Assembly (NCBI GenBank): GCA_027943245.1
Contig: JANDJZ010000005.1
Span: forward strand, 1-64,000
Length of the DNA stretch: 64,000 bases
DNA from: Acanthamoeba sp. SK_2022b
Lineage: Eukaryota > Discosea > Longamoebia > Acanthamoebidae
Direction: 5' to 3'
The notes beneath the pieces are model-generated. The model was not told the origin of the DNA and did no database searches. It worked only from the letters and a program-made list of their open reading frames with translations. Shown here piece by piece: positions 22,472-33,591 of this stretch. Positions within the stretch are counted from its first letter, which is position 1. Every line of letters begins with the position of its first letter. A program made the translations under genes and the position numbers.

Positions 22472-23786
22472 TCAGTTGTCCATCAGGAAGGCGGTCCAGT
22501 CGTCCTCGAGCGGCAAGGCTATCTCGACCGAGGGAGGCGACGACGGGCCGGTGAGGCCAGAAGGCATAGTCACATAGAGCGGAAGCTGGTCGAGGCCGCT
22601 CGACGCGGGGTAGGGAGCGTAGGCGCCGCAAGACGCCGATTGGTTCATGTATGAGCCCGACGACGGGGCGCACACGGGCGCGGTCATCTCCTCGGGCAAC
22701 CAAGCGAGGGGCTCCTGTTTGATGTAGGCAGCATCGTCGACCGGGGGCAGGCTGGCAACGGTAAGCGCAGGCTGAACCTTGCTCGATTGCTGCTGGCACT
22801 GGTCGCAGTAGAGGCAGCCCGAGGGCGAGGGCGACGACACGGCGCTGTGAGTCATGGAAGCCGCGGTGCCGGGGTGGACGGGAAGCTCCATGCCGGGCTG
22901 TTGATCGGAGAGCATCTCTGAGGGCTGGGCCGGGTTGGAGAGGAACATCCACGACGTGGGAGAGGTCGCGCGCGACGAAGTGCCACCGGGAGAGGCGGGA
23001 GCAGCTCCCACCGTACACAGAGAGGACTGCTGTTGATGTTGCGGGTTCATCATAGTGGCCGAACCGTTGCTGCCTGGCAGGAGACACGAGAGGTAGGTCA
23101 TCTCCTCGTTCTCGCCGAACGAGAGCGAACCCGTGCTGCCGGTCGAAAGGAAGATCTTGGAGGCTGACTCGGGGCTGCAGGGCGAGCTCATGAAACCGAG
23201 GTCAGACGAGTCGCTGGGCGAGTCGGGAAGCAGGCCGATCTCGTCCCCGGTCGGGAAGGCACGCTCCTCCTCCTGGTTCAACGAGATGCGCTGGAGGTGG
23301 GTGTAGTGCTGTAGCGGGAGGGCAAGTCATGTCAGCCACAGGCTCCCGTGTGAGGTCACCGGGAAATTTCCGATCGGAGCTAAAAGAAATGTCCGGACCA
23401 GCCGGCACAAACTCTCGGCGGAAGGGGGTACCTGCTTGGTGTGGCCACGAGGACCCTTGCGGTTGCACTTGATCGAGGGGAAGGCGCGCTTGACCAGCTT
23501 GCCGAAGAAAGTGGGCGAGATCAGAGGCTTCTTGGTCACCTGCTTCGTGACGTTGAGGTAGTGGTTGTAGACGCTGCGCTTGCTCAGCGAACCCGAAGTG
23601 CCGACCATGTAGTTTTCGCGCAGCCTGTTGTGCAGAGGTAGCGAGAGAGTTAGTGTCGGCCGCAGTGCCAAGGGGCCAGGTCTGGGCGTACCAAAACACA
23701 ATGTGGTTGGCGTGAAGTCGTCGCTCAAGGTTGTCCATGAGCTGCTTGTGCTGTTCCCTCTCACCGTCGGCGACGCAGATCCTCAT
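22472..23786 (-). CDS. RFX-family transcription factor 1
   Basis: Exons 23692-23786, 23432-23624 and 22472-23308 give 374 residues. The RFX winged-helix DNA-binding domain is at residues about 31-100: WLRENYMVGTSGSLSKRSVY, then NHYLNVTKQ, SPTFFGKLVKRAFPSIKCNR and KGPRGHTKQHY. RFX proteins bind X-box elements. The remainder is a long Ser/Pro/Gln-rich, acidic region with a CDQC motif and a terminal LEDDWTAFLMDN that resembles an activation tail. No RFX dimerisation region is evident. It is transcribed away from the second RFX gene. Confidence 0.9.
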
Positions 23787-25069
23787 TGTGTGGGTGTGAT
23801 GAAATAAATAAAGAGAAGAAGAGTGGCTAGAAAGCTTCTCGACGATGACCGCGAGATAGAAATATAAATAAATAAATATATGGGGTGACGTGGAGTCGTG
23901 TGCGCGTGAGGACTGCGAATGTGAAGAGAGAGTGAGCTGCTACACCAGGCACAAACGACTCAGCTGTCTGGGTTCGGTTTGGTGGACAAAGTGCCAAGAA
24001 GAAGCGGCCAACGTTTTATGTGGCTGGCTCCAACCGTTACCTGCCGACAAAAAATGATTTATTAATTAAAGCGGACATCAGTTTTCGTGTAAGTGTCGAC
24101 TCTTCCCGAGTCTTTCCGTATCTCCCCAAGTCCGGAGACGAAAACTCCTGGCAAGATGAGGTGGCACCACTCACATGCTTCCCCTTTTTGAGTTTGTCGA
24201 CGCTTTTAAGAAGGCAGTCGGCGGTCATTGGACACGCGAGGGCCGAAGGCGCTCGCCCATAGGCTAAGAGCGCGTCCAATGAGGTGTTTGGACAACGCGG
24301 CATCTCGGTAATGTAGGTTAATAGCTGTCGACACCAAGAATAGGATCTCGGTGCCGACGTGCCGCGAGGGCCAATGCCAAAAACGTGGTGTATTATGGGA
24401 GTGACGTGCCGGTTTTTTGTAGGGCGTTTCGGGCCCAACACAACGGCCTTGCGGGACCAAGACCACACAGCGGCGGCAGCGCGGGCGAAGGGAGTTCGGA
24501 GGAGGGTAAAAAAAACGAACTACCCACACTGGCCGTAAAGGGGACGACGGTGGGCGTTGCCGCGGCTGGCGCGGCTAGGGATTCTGTAGACCTACCGACC
24601 GGTTCAACCAATAACATTGACTCCTATCGCTTTGGTGACGCGTATCCGTGCGCCCACCACTGCCAGGTGGCCTGCTGGAATCGGTGCCGGTACACCAGCG
24701 CGGCGACCTCTGTTCGGTGTCGCACGTTGCAGGGTGGCTGGATGGGCCTCCAGTTTCCTTGACACCTGTTCCATCAAGGATACGGCCCGGACGTACGGTA
24801 GTGCGGGGGAAGAGTGTTTTTGTGCACCGGTGATGCCTGATTGGCCGCCACGGGGCTACGCGCACGGTCCTGGTTGGTTGCGACCAGGAACCGACGTTGA
24901 CGACACAAAAACGCAAGACTCGCAGCCCCGTCTCCACCTGGCCTCTTGAACGCAAACTGGCCGCGAACAGCACAGACCAACCCAGACCTCACTTAGACAC
25001 GCCAGACTCTCGTGAAGAGTACCTCCAGGACCTTCACGAACTCCACCCCTCCCATACAAGCATTACACA
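23787..25069. promoter_or_regulatory. Divergent intergenic region of the RFX pair
   Basis: These 1,283 bases separate the start codons of two divergent RFX genes. They contain an imperfect inverted repeat carrying mirrored CCAAT boxes (24,225-24,238 and 24,270-24,282), further CCAAT boxes near 24,371 and 24,608, and AATAAATAAA tracts at 23,803 and 23,863. I saw no convincing full X-box. No additional gene is supported. Confidence 0.45.
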
Positions 25070-26488
25070 ATGAAGAGGAAGGCAGTTACGATGACCGAGA
25101 ACCCCAAGCTGGCCAAGTTCTCCAAGAAGGACACTGAGGAAAAGCAACTTGTCGTCATTCACTGGTACAACCATTTCTAGGCCCTCTTCCTTGTGGCGAC
25201 AACAAAACAGCTCAAGTTCTAAGGTTTTGTGGGCCTGTGCTCCTCTTCACTCTCTCGTAGGCTACGTCAGAACTACTACTTGGGCAGCGGCGGCTCCACA
25301 CCCAAGGCTCTCCTCTTTCAGGAATACCTTGACATGTGCAAGGAAGAGAACGTCGAGCCCACCTCGAACTCTGCCTTTGGCAAGCTCGTGCGCACGTACG
25401 TGTCCCCCACCCCCCTTTGTTCCTATTTTCCGAATTTGTTTTTGGCCAACGCTCGTCCAATGAGCACGCGCCAAACCTTTTTTTCGTTTTTGGTCAAACG
25501 TTTACTATTAATTCATTTCATTTTATTTGACCTGTTCCAGCTCACGTGCCTTTCTCTTAGGGCCTTTCCCGGCGTGCAGTCGAGCAGGAAGGGGCCGAGG
25601 GGCGCGGCGAAGCACCAGTACAAGAACCTCCTGCCCATCGCGCTAGTGGGTGGGGAGCGGCGTGGGAATGGGATGAATGAGAGTGAGCCCAGCAGCGATG
25701 CACCAGAGGAGGACGAATACGAAGAGGAGGCCTCGAGGCCCTTTCGTACTTCGTCGTCATCACCCGTCTCTTCTCCCCAGCAATCCTCGCCTGCTCGTCT
25801 TCGTCGCCGAGCCTACGAACCGAGCCCGGCCAGTGATGACTCTACTTCTTCTTTCTACTTCTCCACCGCGCCTGGACCTGCCCCCTCATCGCCCTCTGCG
25901 CAAGAGGATGGCGGCCAGCTAGCGTCCTCGCCCACACTCTCAATTTCCTACTCTTCGTCGCCGTCCTCTTCGCCCGTAGCGACGATGTCTTCGTTGTTGA
26001 CCACCGAATGGATGCCGCCCGTACTGCAACTCGTGGACGGCTCGCCGCTGATGCACCAGCACCACTGCCAGCACCTCCCCTACCGCCCATTGCAAGAGCT
26101 TGACGAAGGGGCCAGCTCGTTTGACGACGTCATCGATGCCTACGGAGCTGAGGCCGCCGCCGCAGCTGAGCAGGGCGTGTGGGAAGGAGACGACGTGGAG
26201 GCCTTCTTCTCGATCACAACCAGCCCCTATGCCGCCGCTTCCAGCTTCCTTCTTCCTTCGGCTCACAGCTCCTTTGATGCCGGCTTTGGGTTTGTGGTCT
26301 CCAGCGAGCGACGAGAAGAGGTGCGCCACTCGCCCCATCCCTTCTTATGCTCTTTTGCAGTTTCTCACCTCCCGTCGATATCACAGGAAGCACAGATGAT
26401 GTGGAGCAGCGGCTCGGGAGTGGAGGATATATTATCCGCCAACAAGGGCGAGGAGTGGATTGACAACATCCTTCAGGGCTGTAACTGA
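25070..26488 (+). CDS. RFX-family transcription factor 2
   Basis: Exons 25070-25164, 25261-25395 and 25561-26488 give 385 residues. The DNA-binding domain reads WLRQNYYLGSGGSTPKALLF, QEYLDMCKEENVEP, NSAFGKLVRTAFPGVQ and KGPRGAAKHQYKN. The rest is acidic and Ser-rich with short Gln/His clusters, typical of an activation region. The first intron interrupts the tryptophan codon of WLR at the same phase as in the neighbouring RFX gene, showing that the two are paralogues; this gene has one extra intron inside the domain. The last exon could hide a further small intron. Confidence 0.85.
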
Positions 26489-26559
26489 AGCTCCTGGCGC
26501 GCGTGTGGGCAACTGTAAAGCAAAAGTCCCGCCAGTCGACTGGAGGCGAGCACAAGAGA

Positions 26560-27420
26560 ACCACTGTGCCCAATTTGTATTCAACCAAATGGAATGTACA
26601 TTACATCACTTGCACCATTAATGGGTGGCTAGATTTTGGAGTTGGTGTTGTATTCCATGATGATTCCTGCCTGTGTCAGTGTGTTTTCTAGTGGGCATGT
26701 GTGTGGGGAAGGAGGTGCACTGGTGAAACCTTGGTGCAATGCCCATTAATAATGCAGACAATGAATGCAGACAATGAAGCAGGTGCATGACAGGGCAGTA
26801 TCAAGCCATGAGGGGACAGAGCTAACCCATCCATGTTGCTTGTTCACACATTGATGCACAGAAAGTGGTTCTGTGAATCACAAGATATATCTTGTTATGT
26901 ATGAGATGTGATGTTGGTGGTCTTCAGAATCGTTTCTCTGTGCTCTACATCATGTACACATGTGTGATGCTCATGCACCTTCTTCACCACAAAAAAGCCT
27001 GCAATTTGGTCATGAGTGGGCATGCAGGTCTTCTTGAAGAGGTTTATGCTTGCTCTGCCTTCTTCCCAACACATCCTTGCCAATTCAAGCTTATCCAAGC
27101 ACACATAGTCCTGATACACCTTCACACACATAGATGACAGTGCATCCAATCCATCATCTGGGTGAATACAACAAGAAACACACACATAACTCAATATCTT
27201 CCCATTTGATGTTTTCAATGCATACACAATCAGACTCACCAAAACGTGGCTGACACTGCAAAATCACACAGCAACAAGGATGGTTGTTAGCACCAAGGAA
27301 GAAAAACCTGTTCCTTGACAAGACCATCTCATAAGAGTTTATTGTAGCAATTCTTGATCATGTCAAGCAGAGAGACAAACGTAAGACTCTAGAAGAAGCA
27401 TCAACACCAGACAGAAAAAA
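26560..27420. repeat. AT-rich repeat island C
   Basis: An AT-rich stretch inserted between the second RFX gene and AP2S1. At 26,890-27,040 it contains two units related to the tandem repeat of island A (TGATGTTGGTGGTCTTC and GGTCATGAGTGGGCATG cores). On the minus strand 26,895-27,242 is open and encodes a Cys/His-containing peptide (FVVKKVHEHHTCVHD). Function unknown; mobile-element remnant. Confidence 0.5.
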
Positions 27421-27480
27421 CTTGTTTGTTTGTTTTTTGCACTTCAGTCGGGCGCAGGCACGCTGCGAACATTAAAGGAG

Positions 27481-28011
27481 TCAGGGAAGCTGATCAAGCT
27501 CATCAACTCTCTGCAGGATGCGAGCCTTGCTAGTTTCGATGACCTCACCACCAACCACCACTTCATCAAGCATCTGGTAGACCTTGGTGAAATTGAACAC
27601 CAGGTCGAGCTCGCACACGTTACCGAAGTAGGCGTCCAGTGTCTCCACGAAGAGGTGAATGAGCTCCAGCGCCGCCAACTCGTTATCATTAACCTCCACG
27701 CACAAGTAGAAATATAGACCGGCGTATCGCCTGTACACCAACTAAAGAAAATTGTTGTTGTTTGAAATGAATAAGAAATGCCACCCCAAAAAGTGAAGAA
27801 CGAAAGCGGAGGGGAGGGAACGAAAGCGGAGGGTACCACGCACCTTGTGGTCGCGAAACTCGACAAAGTTGGTGAACTTGGAGTGGCGCGCGTTGACAAT
27901 CCGGTGAGCCTCTAGGGCTAGCTTTGCCCGCTCGGCGTCATCGTAGGGTACCCACCATTTTGCCGCGCGCACTTTTCCCTGCCTATTTTGTACCAAAAAG
28001 AAGTTGATCAT
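27481..28011 (-). CDS. AP2S1: AP-2 complex sigma subunit
   Basis: Exons 27844-28011 and 27481-27741 give 142 residues, exactly the length of AP-2 sigma in other eukaryotes. The sequence follows the family closely: [80 protein letters not shown] and [13 protein letters not shown]. It is the small longin-like core subunit of the clathrin adaptor at the plasma membrane, which helps to recognise dileucine sorting signals in endocytosis. The intron position after RDHK is clean. AP-1 sigma is less likely because the [11 protein letters not shown] and DLVFNF blocks are AP-2-like. Confidence 0.93.
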
Positions 28012-28286
28012 GGGTGGCGCTCCCTCCTTCTCTTCCACGGTGACGTTAAATATTTATTTTCGATCTTATTTCTTTTTGTTCATTTTTTGGGTCTGCCGAC
28101 TGCCGACAGGATCCGCGGGCGTTGCACAGGAAGGGCAACGGACAAAACGTTTTGTGAACACACACCAACGGCTGGTTTGCCTGGTGTGTTACCACACGCA
28201 CGCTATTATTTATTCGTTGCAGCGCCTGCCCCGTTGGCTCGGTCCGGGAGTGGGGAGAAAGTAATCGATTCAATTTGAAAAGAGGG

Positions 28287-28952
28287 ATGGAGCTGGGGGA
28301 CGAGTATTTTCGCTCTGGCGAAGATGAAGGCTCGTACGAGGACGACTTTTACGAGGAGGGGGAGGAAGAGGAAGAAGAAGAGGAAGAAGACTACGCCGAT
28401 AATGGAAGCCAAGTGTATTTTGGAGGGGGACGAATGGACTGCCCCACCACTCCCGGAACAAATCGCCATTCTCATCACGAAATTTCACTCGGGTCATCTG
28501 CGGGCAGCGTCAAGAAGCTTTTACCAGCCTCCTACCCGGTGAAGAAGAGGAAACGACGATCAGCCTGCCACTCATGGACCAACGAAGCGCGTGCAGCCGA
28601 AATCGTGCGCCAATTTGCGCCCGACAGAACATCTGCGATTTTCTACCTCTTCCGTCGCATCGCAAGTGGCGGCATGAACAAGAACCTCAGAATCGTGCCG
28701 GCCAAGCGCAACCCGCCTAAATACTCTTGCTTCTTCGAGGAGCTCGGCATGGTATCTGATCCAGACAATGACTCACACTACCACGTGTGGGCATGGCCAC
28801 CGCTCAACTCGCCTGCCAGTCGGTTCATGGCCACCTATGTTGGCGCCACCGAGCTTGAGGGCGTCGAGCTGGGCGGCGCTACAAGCGACGAAGAAGATGC
28901 CGCCAACAGCGGCGGGGCAGGGATCATCGGCAAGGTGCTCCTTCGTTATTAA
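28287..28952 (+). CDS. Acidic-start orphan protein
   Basis: A single-exon frame of 221 residues from the ATG at 28287. Residues 1-45 are extremely acidic (a long Glu/Asp run), followed by a basic KKRKRRSACHSWTNEARAAE patch. A conserved-looking globular part reads QFAPDRTSAIFYLFRRIASG and a Pro/Trp-rich segment. The Lys/Arg patch may be a nuclear signal. I do not recognise the family. Confidence 0.5.
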   Translation: MELGDEYFRSGEDEGSYEDDFYEEGEEEEEEEEEDYADNGSQVYFGGGRMDCPTTPGTNRHSHHEISLGSSAGSVKKLLPASYPVKKRKRRSACHSWTNEARAAEIVRQFAPDRTSAIFYLFRRIASGGMNKNLRIVPAKRNPPKYSCFFEELGMVSDPDNDSHYHVWAWPPLNSPASRFMATYVGATELEGVELGGATSDEEDAANSGGAGIIGKVLLRY

Positions 28953-29136
28953 TTGCTCTTTCAAGTCAATTAATTTTGGTTGTTTGTTGACCGGCCACGC
29001 TTACCTTTCTGGTTCTTCTTCCTTCCGGAGATAATTACTACTTTATTATTATTCGCCAGAGCCGGTTACACCTTTTTATGTATTTATATTCTTTAATTAA
29101 ATTTATTTCTTAATTTCTCGTATTGAGCCGCCAACA

Positions 29137-31532
29137 ATGAACACTCAGCTCGCACCTGTCCGGCCTACCACTCCCGGGATGCTCTCCACCATCACCTCAC
29201 CGTTCGCTCTTCCTCTCGCGCAGGAGAAACCAAGGCGTAGCAAAAAACGAAGCAAAGAGAGCAGTGTTATTGAACAGGTCAGTTGAATTCCTTCTCCTCT
29301 TATTCACTCTGCGGGGCGAGTTCCCCCCCCCCCTGCAATACCCCTCATCTGGAACCTTCCTCTCGCGGAGTTACCTTACCTTTTCATGCGATTTGGTTGG
29401 TGGTACGCTACAGGGAGGAGTGCCCAGCAAGGCGAGGAAGGAAGCCAAGACGGGAGACGATGGCCGCCGGCGACTCACCCCCACGGACGACACATCGGAG
29501 ATTGAACTGGAGATAGAATACGATGACGATGCCATGGACAAACATTATGGCGGCCGGATGGGTGAGGCCTACGCAGACCGAAAGATATTGCAGCGTACGG
29601 GGGAGGCGACACGAGCGAGGGGAAACGCAACAGGCAACACCATGACACCACCACCGATACTCCTGGTGAGCGAGCCAGTCCAGAACGGCCACTCGCACCA
29701 TCAAGAGCTGCCGGTCATTCACGATGATCACCTCGCCCACCTATATTCTGACCTTGCCGCCGCCGAGCACCTATCTCTCGTGCGTACTCTTCACTCCGTG
29801 GATGTAGCACGCCACCGTGACACATCGGCCTTCTAACCACTCGCCCTATGATACGTCTTGGGCAGGACGAAGTGCTTGAACATCCCGCACTCTTTGGCCA
29901 CGACAGCGTCGGCGCGAGCAGCACGCTCTCGAGTCCGAGCTTTAGCAACTCAACTGAACTTATGCACACACTCCTCCTTCAGGGTGACCCATCAACGCTT
30001 TACCTTGCCTCAGCTGTTTTTATATTGTTTTGTCCCCTCTTTCATATAACTCACTGATCTCATTCTCCTACAGAGCTCGATCTTGACTCGATCAACGTTG
30101 ATTTCCGCAAGCGGCTAACGGGACGCTCTGGTAGTGCGTTGCCTATGTTTTGCTGGAGAAAGGGAGACAGAGAGAGTGCTGAGCTTGCCTGATCTCCACA
30201 GAAGGATCAGCGAGCAATCGGGCGTGGTCGGTCTATGAAGGCGTGTGGCAGGGACTCAACCATGTGGCGGTAAAGGTCTATCACGAGGAGCGTGCCTACC
30301 AAACCGAGTGCCACAACTTATGGTATTTGACGCCTGAAGCACAAAGCGCCGAGTTCAGCAGTGGGCGAGTGACGTGCAGCTGATGGATCTGTGTCTGTCT
30401 CACCAGGAAATTCAACCACCCCAATCTGATGCGCGCGTACGGGCGACTCTACGCCATTCCGGGGCGCGACATCCAGGTACGAGAGGAGGGGGAGTGACCC
30501 TTTAGGTTTTTGCCACCGTGCCCGTACTTCTGAATTACGTTTTATACAGGGATGCGTGGTCGTAGAGAAGGCGGACTTGGGCGACCTGCATTCATGGCTG
30601 ATCGACAACTGCAGATACTTGCACGATACTCACTTTGTCTCTCACTTTTTGGAGATCGCCAAGGGTGCGCGTAGTTTCTCTTGAGTGACATGCTGTCACT
30701 GCCTGTCTGAGCGTGGCACCATGGCAGGAATCGCGGCTGGCCTGAGCTACGTCCATTCCTCATCACCTCCGCTAGTTCACGGCAACCTGAAGCCGAGCAA
30801 CATTCTTTTGTTTGGACACAAGTTTGATCTTCATGGCACACCCCATTACTTCGGTCTTCGGTACGTTAGCTTTGGCGTAACGCCGCATGCTCTTGATGCT
30901 ACGACTCAGTCTGATAACAGGGCCTACGTCATGTCGCGAGCAGAGCGAAGATAACCAATTTGGGCGTCGGTCATGACCTGGCCAACGAGCCAGCAGTGCT
31001 GCGCGGGCGGGACGCAACGAGGATAGATACAACACGAACGTGCGTGCTGTTCTCTTTTGCCACCGTCGAGCTTCATGCGCGGTGACCGTTGGGCGTTTGT
31101 TGCTTCGCAGACTGTGGCAGCCACCAGAGCAGAGAAACTCTCCAGCCGCCGCGTACTACGCTTTGGGTACGGACGTGCTTCCATTTGGCCTTATCCTGTG
31201 GTCGTTTTGGTACGTTGCCCTCAAGCCCGATACTATGGCTATAGCCCTGTGAGCTCACTATGCCCTTTCTGCGCGCAGGAGCAAAGTGGTGGCAGTAGAG
31301 CAGCTCAAACGCGTTTTGCCTCTCTCGGGTCCGGAGAGGCCGCCCATTCCCAAGGCATGTGCGGCCAGCATGTGCGCGCCTGACGCTTTTGCTGACAGAA
31401 TGCCACCATGATTGTCTACAGGAGTGCCCAAGGCCATGGGCCTCACTAATTGAGCGCTGCTGGGCGCATGACACGCGAGAACGAATTGGATACAAGGAGG
31501 TATTGGTGGAACTGAACAAGATACAGCCATGA
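29137..31532 (+). CDS. Tyrosine-kinase-like pseudokinase
   Basis: About a dozen exons (first ones 29137-29277, 29414-29779, 29866-29983, 30074-30130). A basic, low-complexity N-terminal half precedes a kinase-like domain: VAVKVY keeps the ATP-binding lysine, YQTECHNLW offers the helix-C glutamate, and EQLKRV, QPPEQR, GTDVLPFGLILW and LIERCWAHD mark subdomains VIII-XI. The catalytic loop reads VHGNLKPSNILL and the DFG site reads ITNLGV, so both aspartates are replaced by Asn. The glycine loop is also poor. A signalling scaffold or allosteric role is inferred. The last intron appears to have a GC donor (AAG/GCATGT). Confidence 0.75.
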
Positions 31533-31924
31533 CATGGAACTGCGTGTGCGCAAATAAACCCCGGCAGCGATCAAGTAAGCACCATGCGTGTCGGGTGCCT
31601 GCGTCGAAGCTGCGTGCCACCCTTAAGAGGCCAAGCGGAAGATAGACTAAGTAGTGCAACCAAGGTCGTGTATTCCTGGTGAACCCAATCTCAGATACCC
31701 TGTGCGTAGGTGTACCCGCGTGTTCCCCCCGAAAACAAATTGGTTCTGAAAAGTTTATGGCCTAAGCCAATGCCGGAACATAAGGGCTGTGGGAACAAAA
31801 AAACTGGGGCATGGGTACATGAAAAACACGGTAAACTGTACACTACGCACCACCATAGAATTAGTGGGTGGGATGTACAATAAAAGGCAGAGTTGCCATC
31901 ACTTCAGCATACCACTCGCGCACA

Positions 31925-32790
31925 ATGAACATCACCATCTCACAAGTGACCCTCCAAGTCCAAAGGAGAATCCCCAAGCCTATTCTCAACAAGATGACTG
32001 CCTATGTCACCGCTCATGAGCCTCCTCTATGGGCGGTGAAGTGTGGCAAATGATTCTACCACCAGTTCGTCCTCATGTGCCTCTACAAGGACTGCTACGC
32101 CATTGGCTTTGATTGACTCTGTACCACAATATCCACATGCTTCATCATGTTCTCAAGGAATGGGGCATGGGGACAGTCAAGCTTGGTTCAACCTCTGGGT
32201 GGAAGCACCTAGCAGCTGACCTTCAACTAGATGGTGCAGCCAAAGGTGGCTGTTTGTGAATGGATTCATTTGACCTACGTCTTGCTGGAGTCTCTTGTGG
32301 TCACAAGAAGGAGCCTTCCTGGAGCTACAAGCTGAATAGTCCTGGCCAATGGTACATGGTTCTCTCTGATGGTTGTCAGCTAGGATGACGGCTCCCTTGA
32401 GGACAGTTCATGAGGTGGGTCTCAATGAAATCCCTCTGTAGTTTGAGGAAATCACCATCATACACCTTGGGGGAGTATCCCCCCCAAAGTTCACTGAACT
32501 GTCCTCAAGGGAGCCGTCATCCTAGCTGACAACCATTTTGAGTGGGGGAAGACTGCATTTTGCAACATCAAATTTGTGACTCTGGTGAAGCGTCCCAAGG
32601 GCAACTCTAAGACTGGAGAAGGCATCAGCACACTGACTAAGGAGCTCAAGACCTACAATTCAACCCTGGCTGCAGCCCACGCACATGTGGAGAACAGATT
32701 CAGCAGAGTGGTCAGGGTCTTGATGCCTTGAAGGTTGCCTGGCATGAAGATGAGGAGCAACAGAATACATGTGTTTGGACTGCTCTGTGC
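31925..32790 (+). pseudogene. Decayed and internally inverted DDE transposase
   Basis: Homologous to the transposase pseudogene in the arms: it shares the AATAAAAG box upstream, and the blocks PPLWAVKCGK, WMDSFDLRLAGVSC and WSYKLNSPGQ are recognisable despite stop codons. The segment 32,411-32,494 is inverted (LWGGYSPKVYDGDFLK reads on the minus strand) and is flanked by a perfect 39-base inverted repeat. Beyond it the frame resumes: LKGAVILADNHFEWGKTAF keeps the second acid, and HVENRF the third. Confidence 0.7.
32372..32533. repeat. 39-base perfect inverted repeat around an 84-base inverted segment
   Basis: Bases 32,372-32,410 (starting GTTGTCAGCTAGGATGACGG) are the exact reverse complement of 32,495-32,533. 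The right arm is the native coding copy; the left arm is an extra, inverted copy. The enclosed segment is inverted against the gene. This is the pattern left by a fold-back template switch. Confidence 0.9.
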
Positions 32791-33591
32791 AAATGGTTGT
32801 ACATGTTGTGCAACTGCCTGAGGCACTCCTCCTGGCCAAGAGGGTGCAGTTGTTGGAGCTTGTCTTGGTGAATGTTGATGCTGAGCCAGTGATTGGTAGG
32901 ATGGCAGTCAACCATGTGGGTGATGATGAAGCCAATGCCCATTTCCTCCCTTGTGTAGAGCAATGAAATGTCAGGCATGTTTGTGGTTGAGTTTGCTGTG
33001 CAAGTATAGCTAACCAAAGCACAATGGTGTGTGGCTTTACAGGGCTCTCTGGGAAGTGGGCAGGTTGCAGGTAGTGGCCCAAATGGGTGCCTTTGTTTGA
33101 AGTTGTCAAGTTGCCCATTACCAAGATGGCCAGAGGTGGGGTGTCCCAAACTTCAGAGGTCATATGGTGATGTTGCAGAGCAGCATGCCAGGTCCGTGAG
33201 AGCCTCTTGTTCAGGGAAGGTGGGGGTGGCAGATTTGCAGATCAAGTGGAATGGGTGGTCTCAGACTGTAAGTATCAGCTTTGCAATGAACTACCACAGT
33301 GCTTTATTGCGTGCAATAAATACACAAAAACAAACTATGTATTCTTGCAATGTCCCTCACCTTCCATGACATCGCCTACACTGTGGCAGGCCCTATCCCT
33401 GCAGGTAGTATCTGACATCCTCTTGTTTGGCAGGAAGACATCCTGCTTTGGGGCCTCCATCACTATCATGAATTCTGACACAACTACATTTACCCAGCTC
33501 TCTACAAAGACATCACTAACATGGGCTATATGACACAACAAGCTGACCATCAGGCACCAGGTGGAAGGACCCATCATCATCTTCCTCTAAC

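Noticed and set aside
23787..25069. RFX X-box sites in the RFX intergenic region (autoregulation)
   Set aside because: Only half-sites such as GTTGCC near 24,556 were seen; no second half within the allowed spacing.
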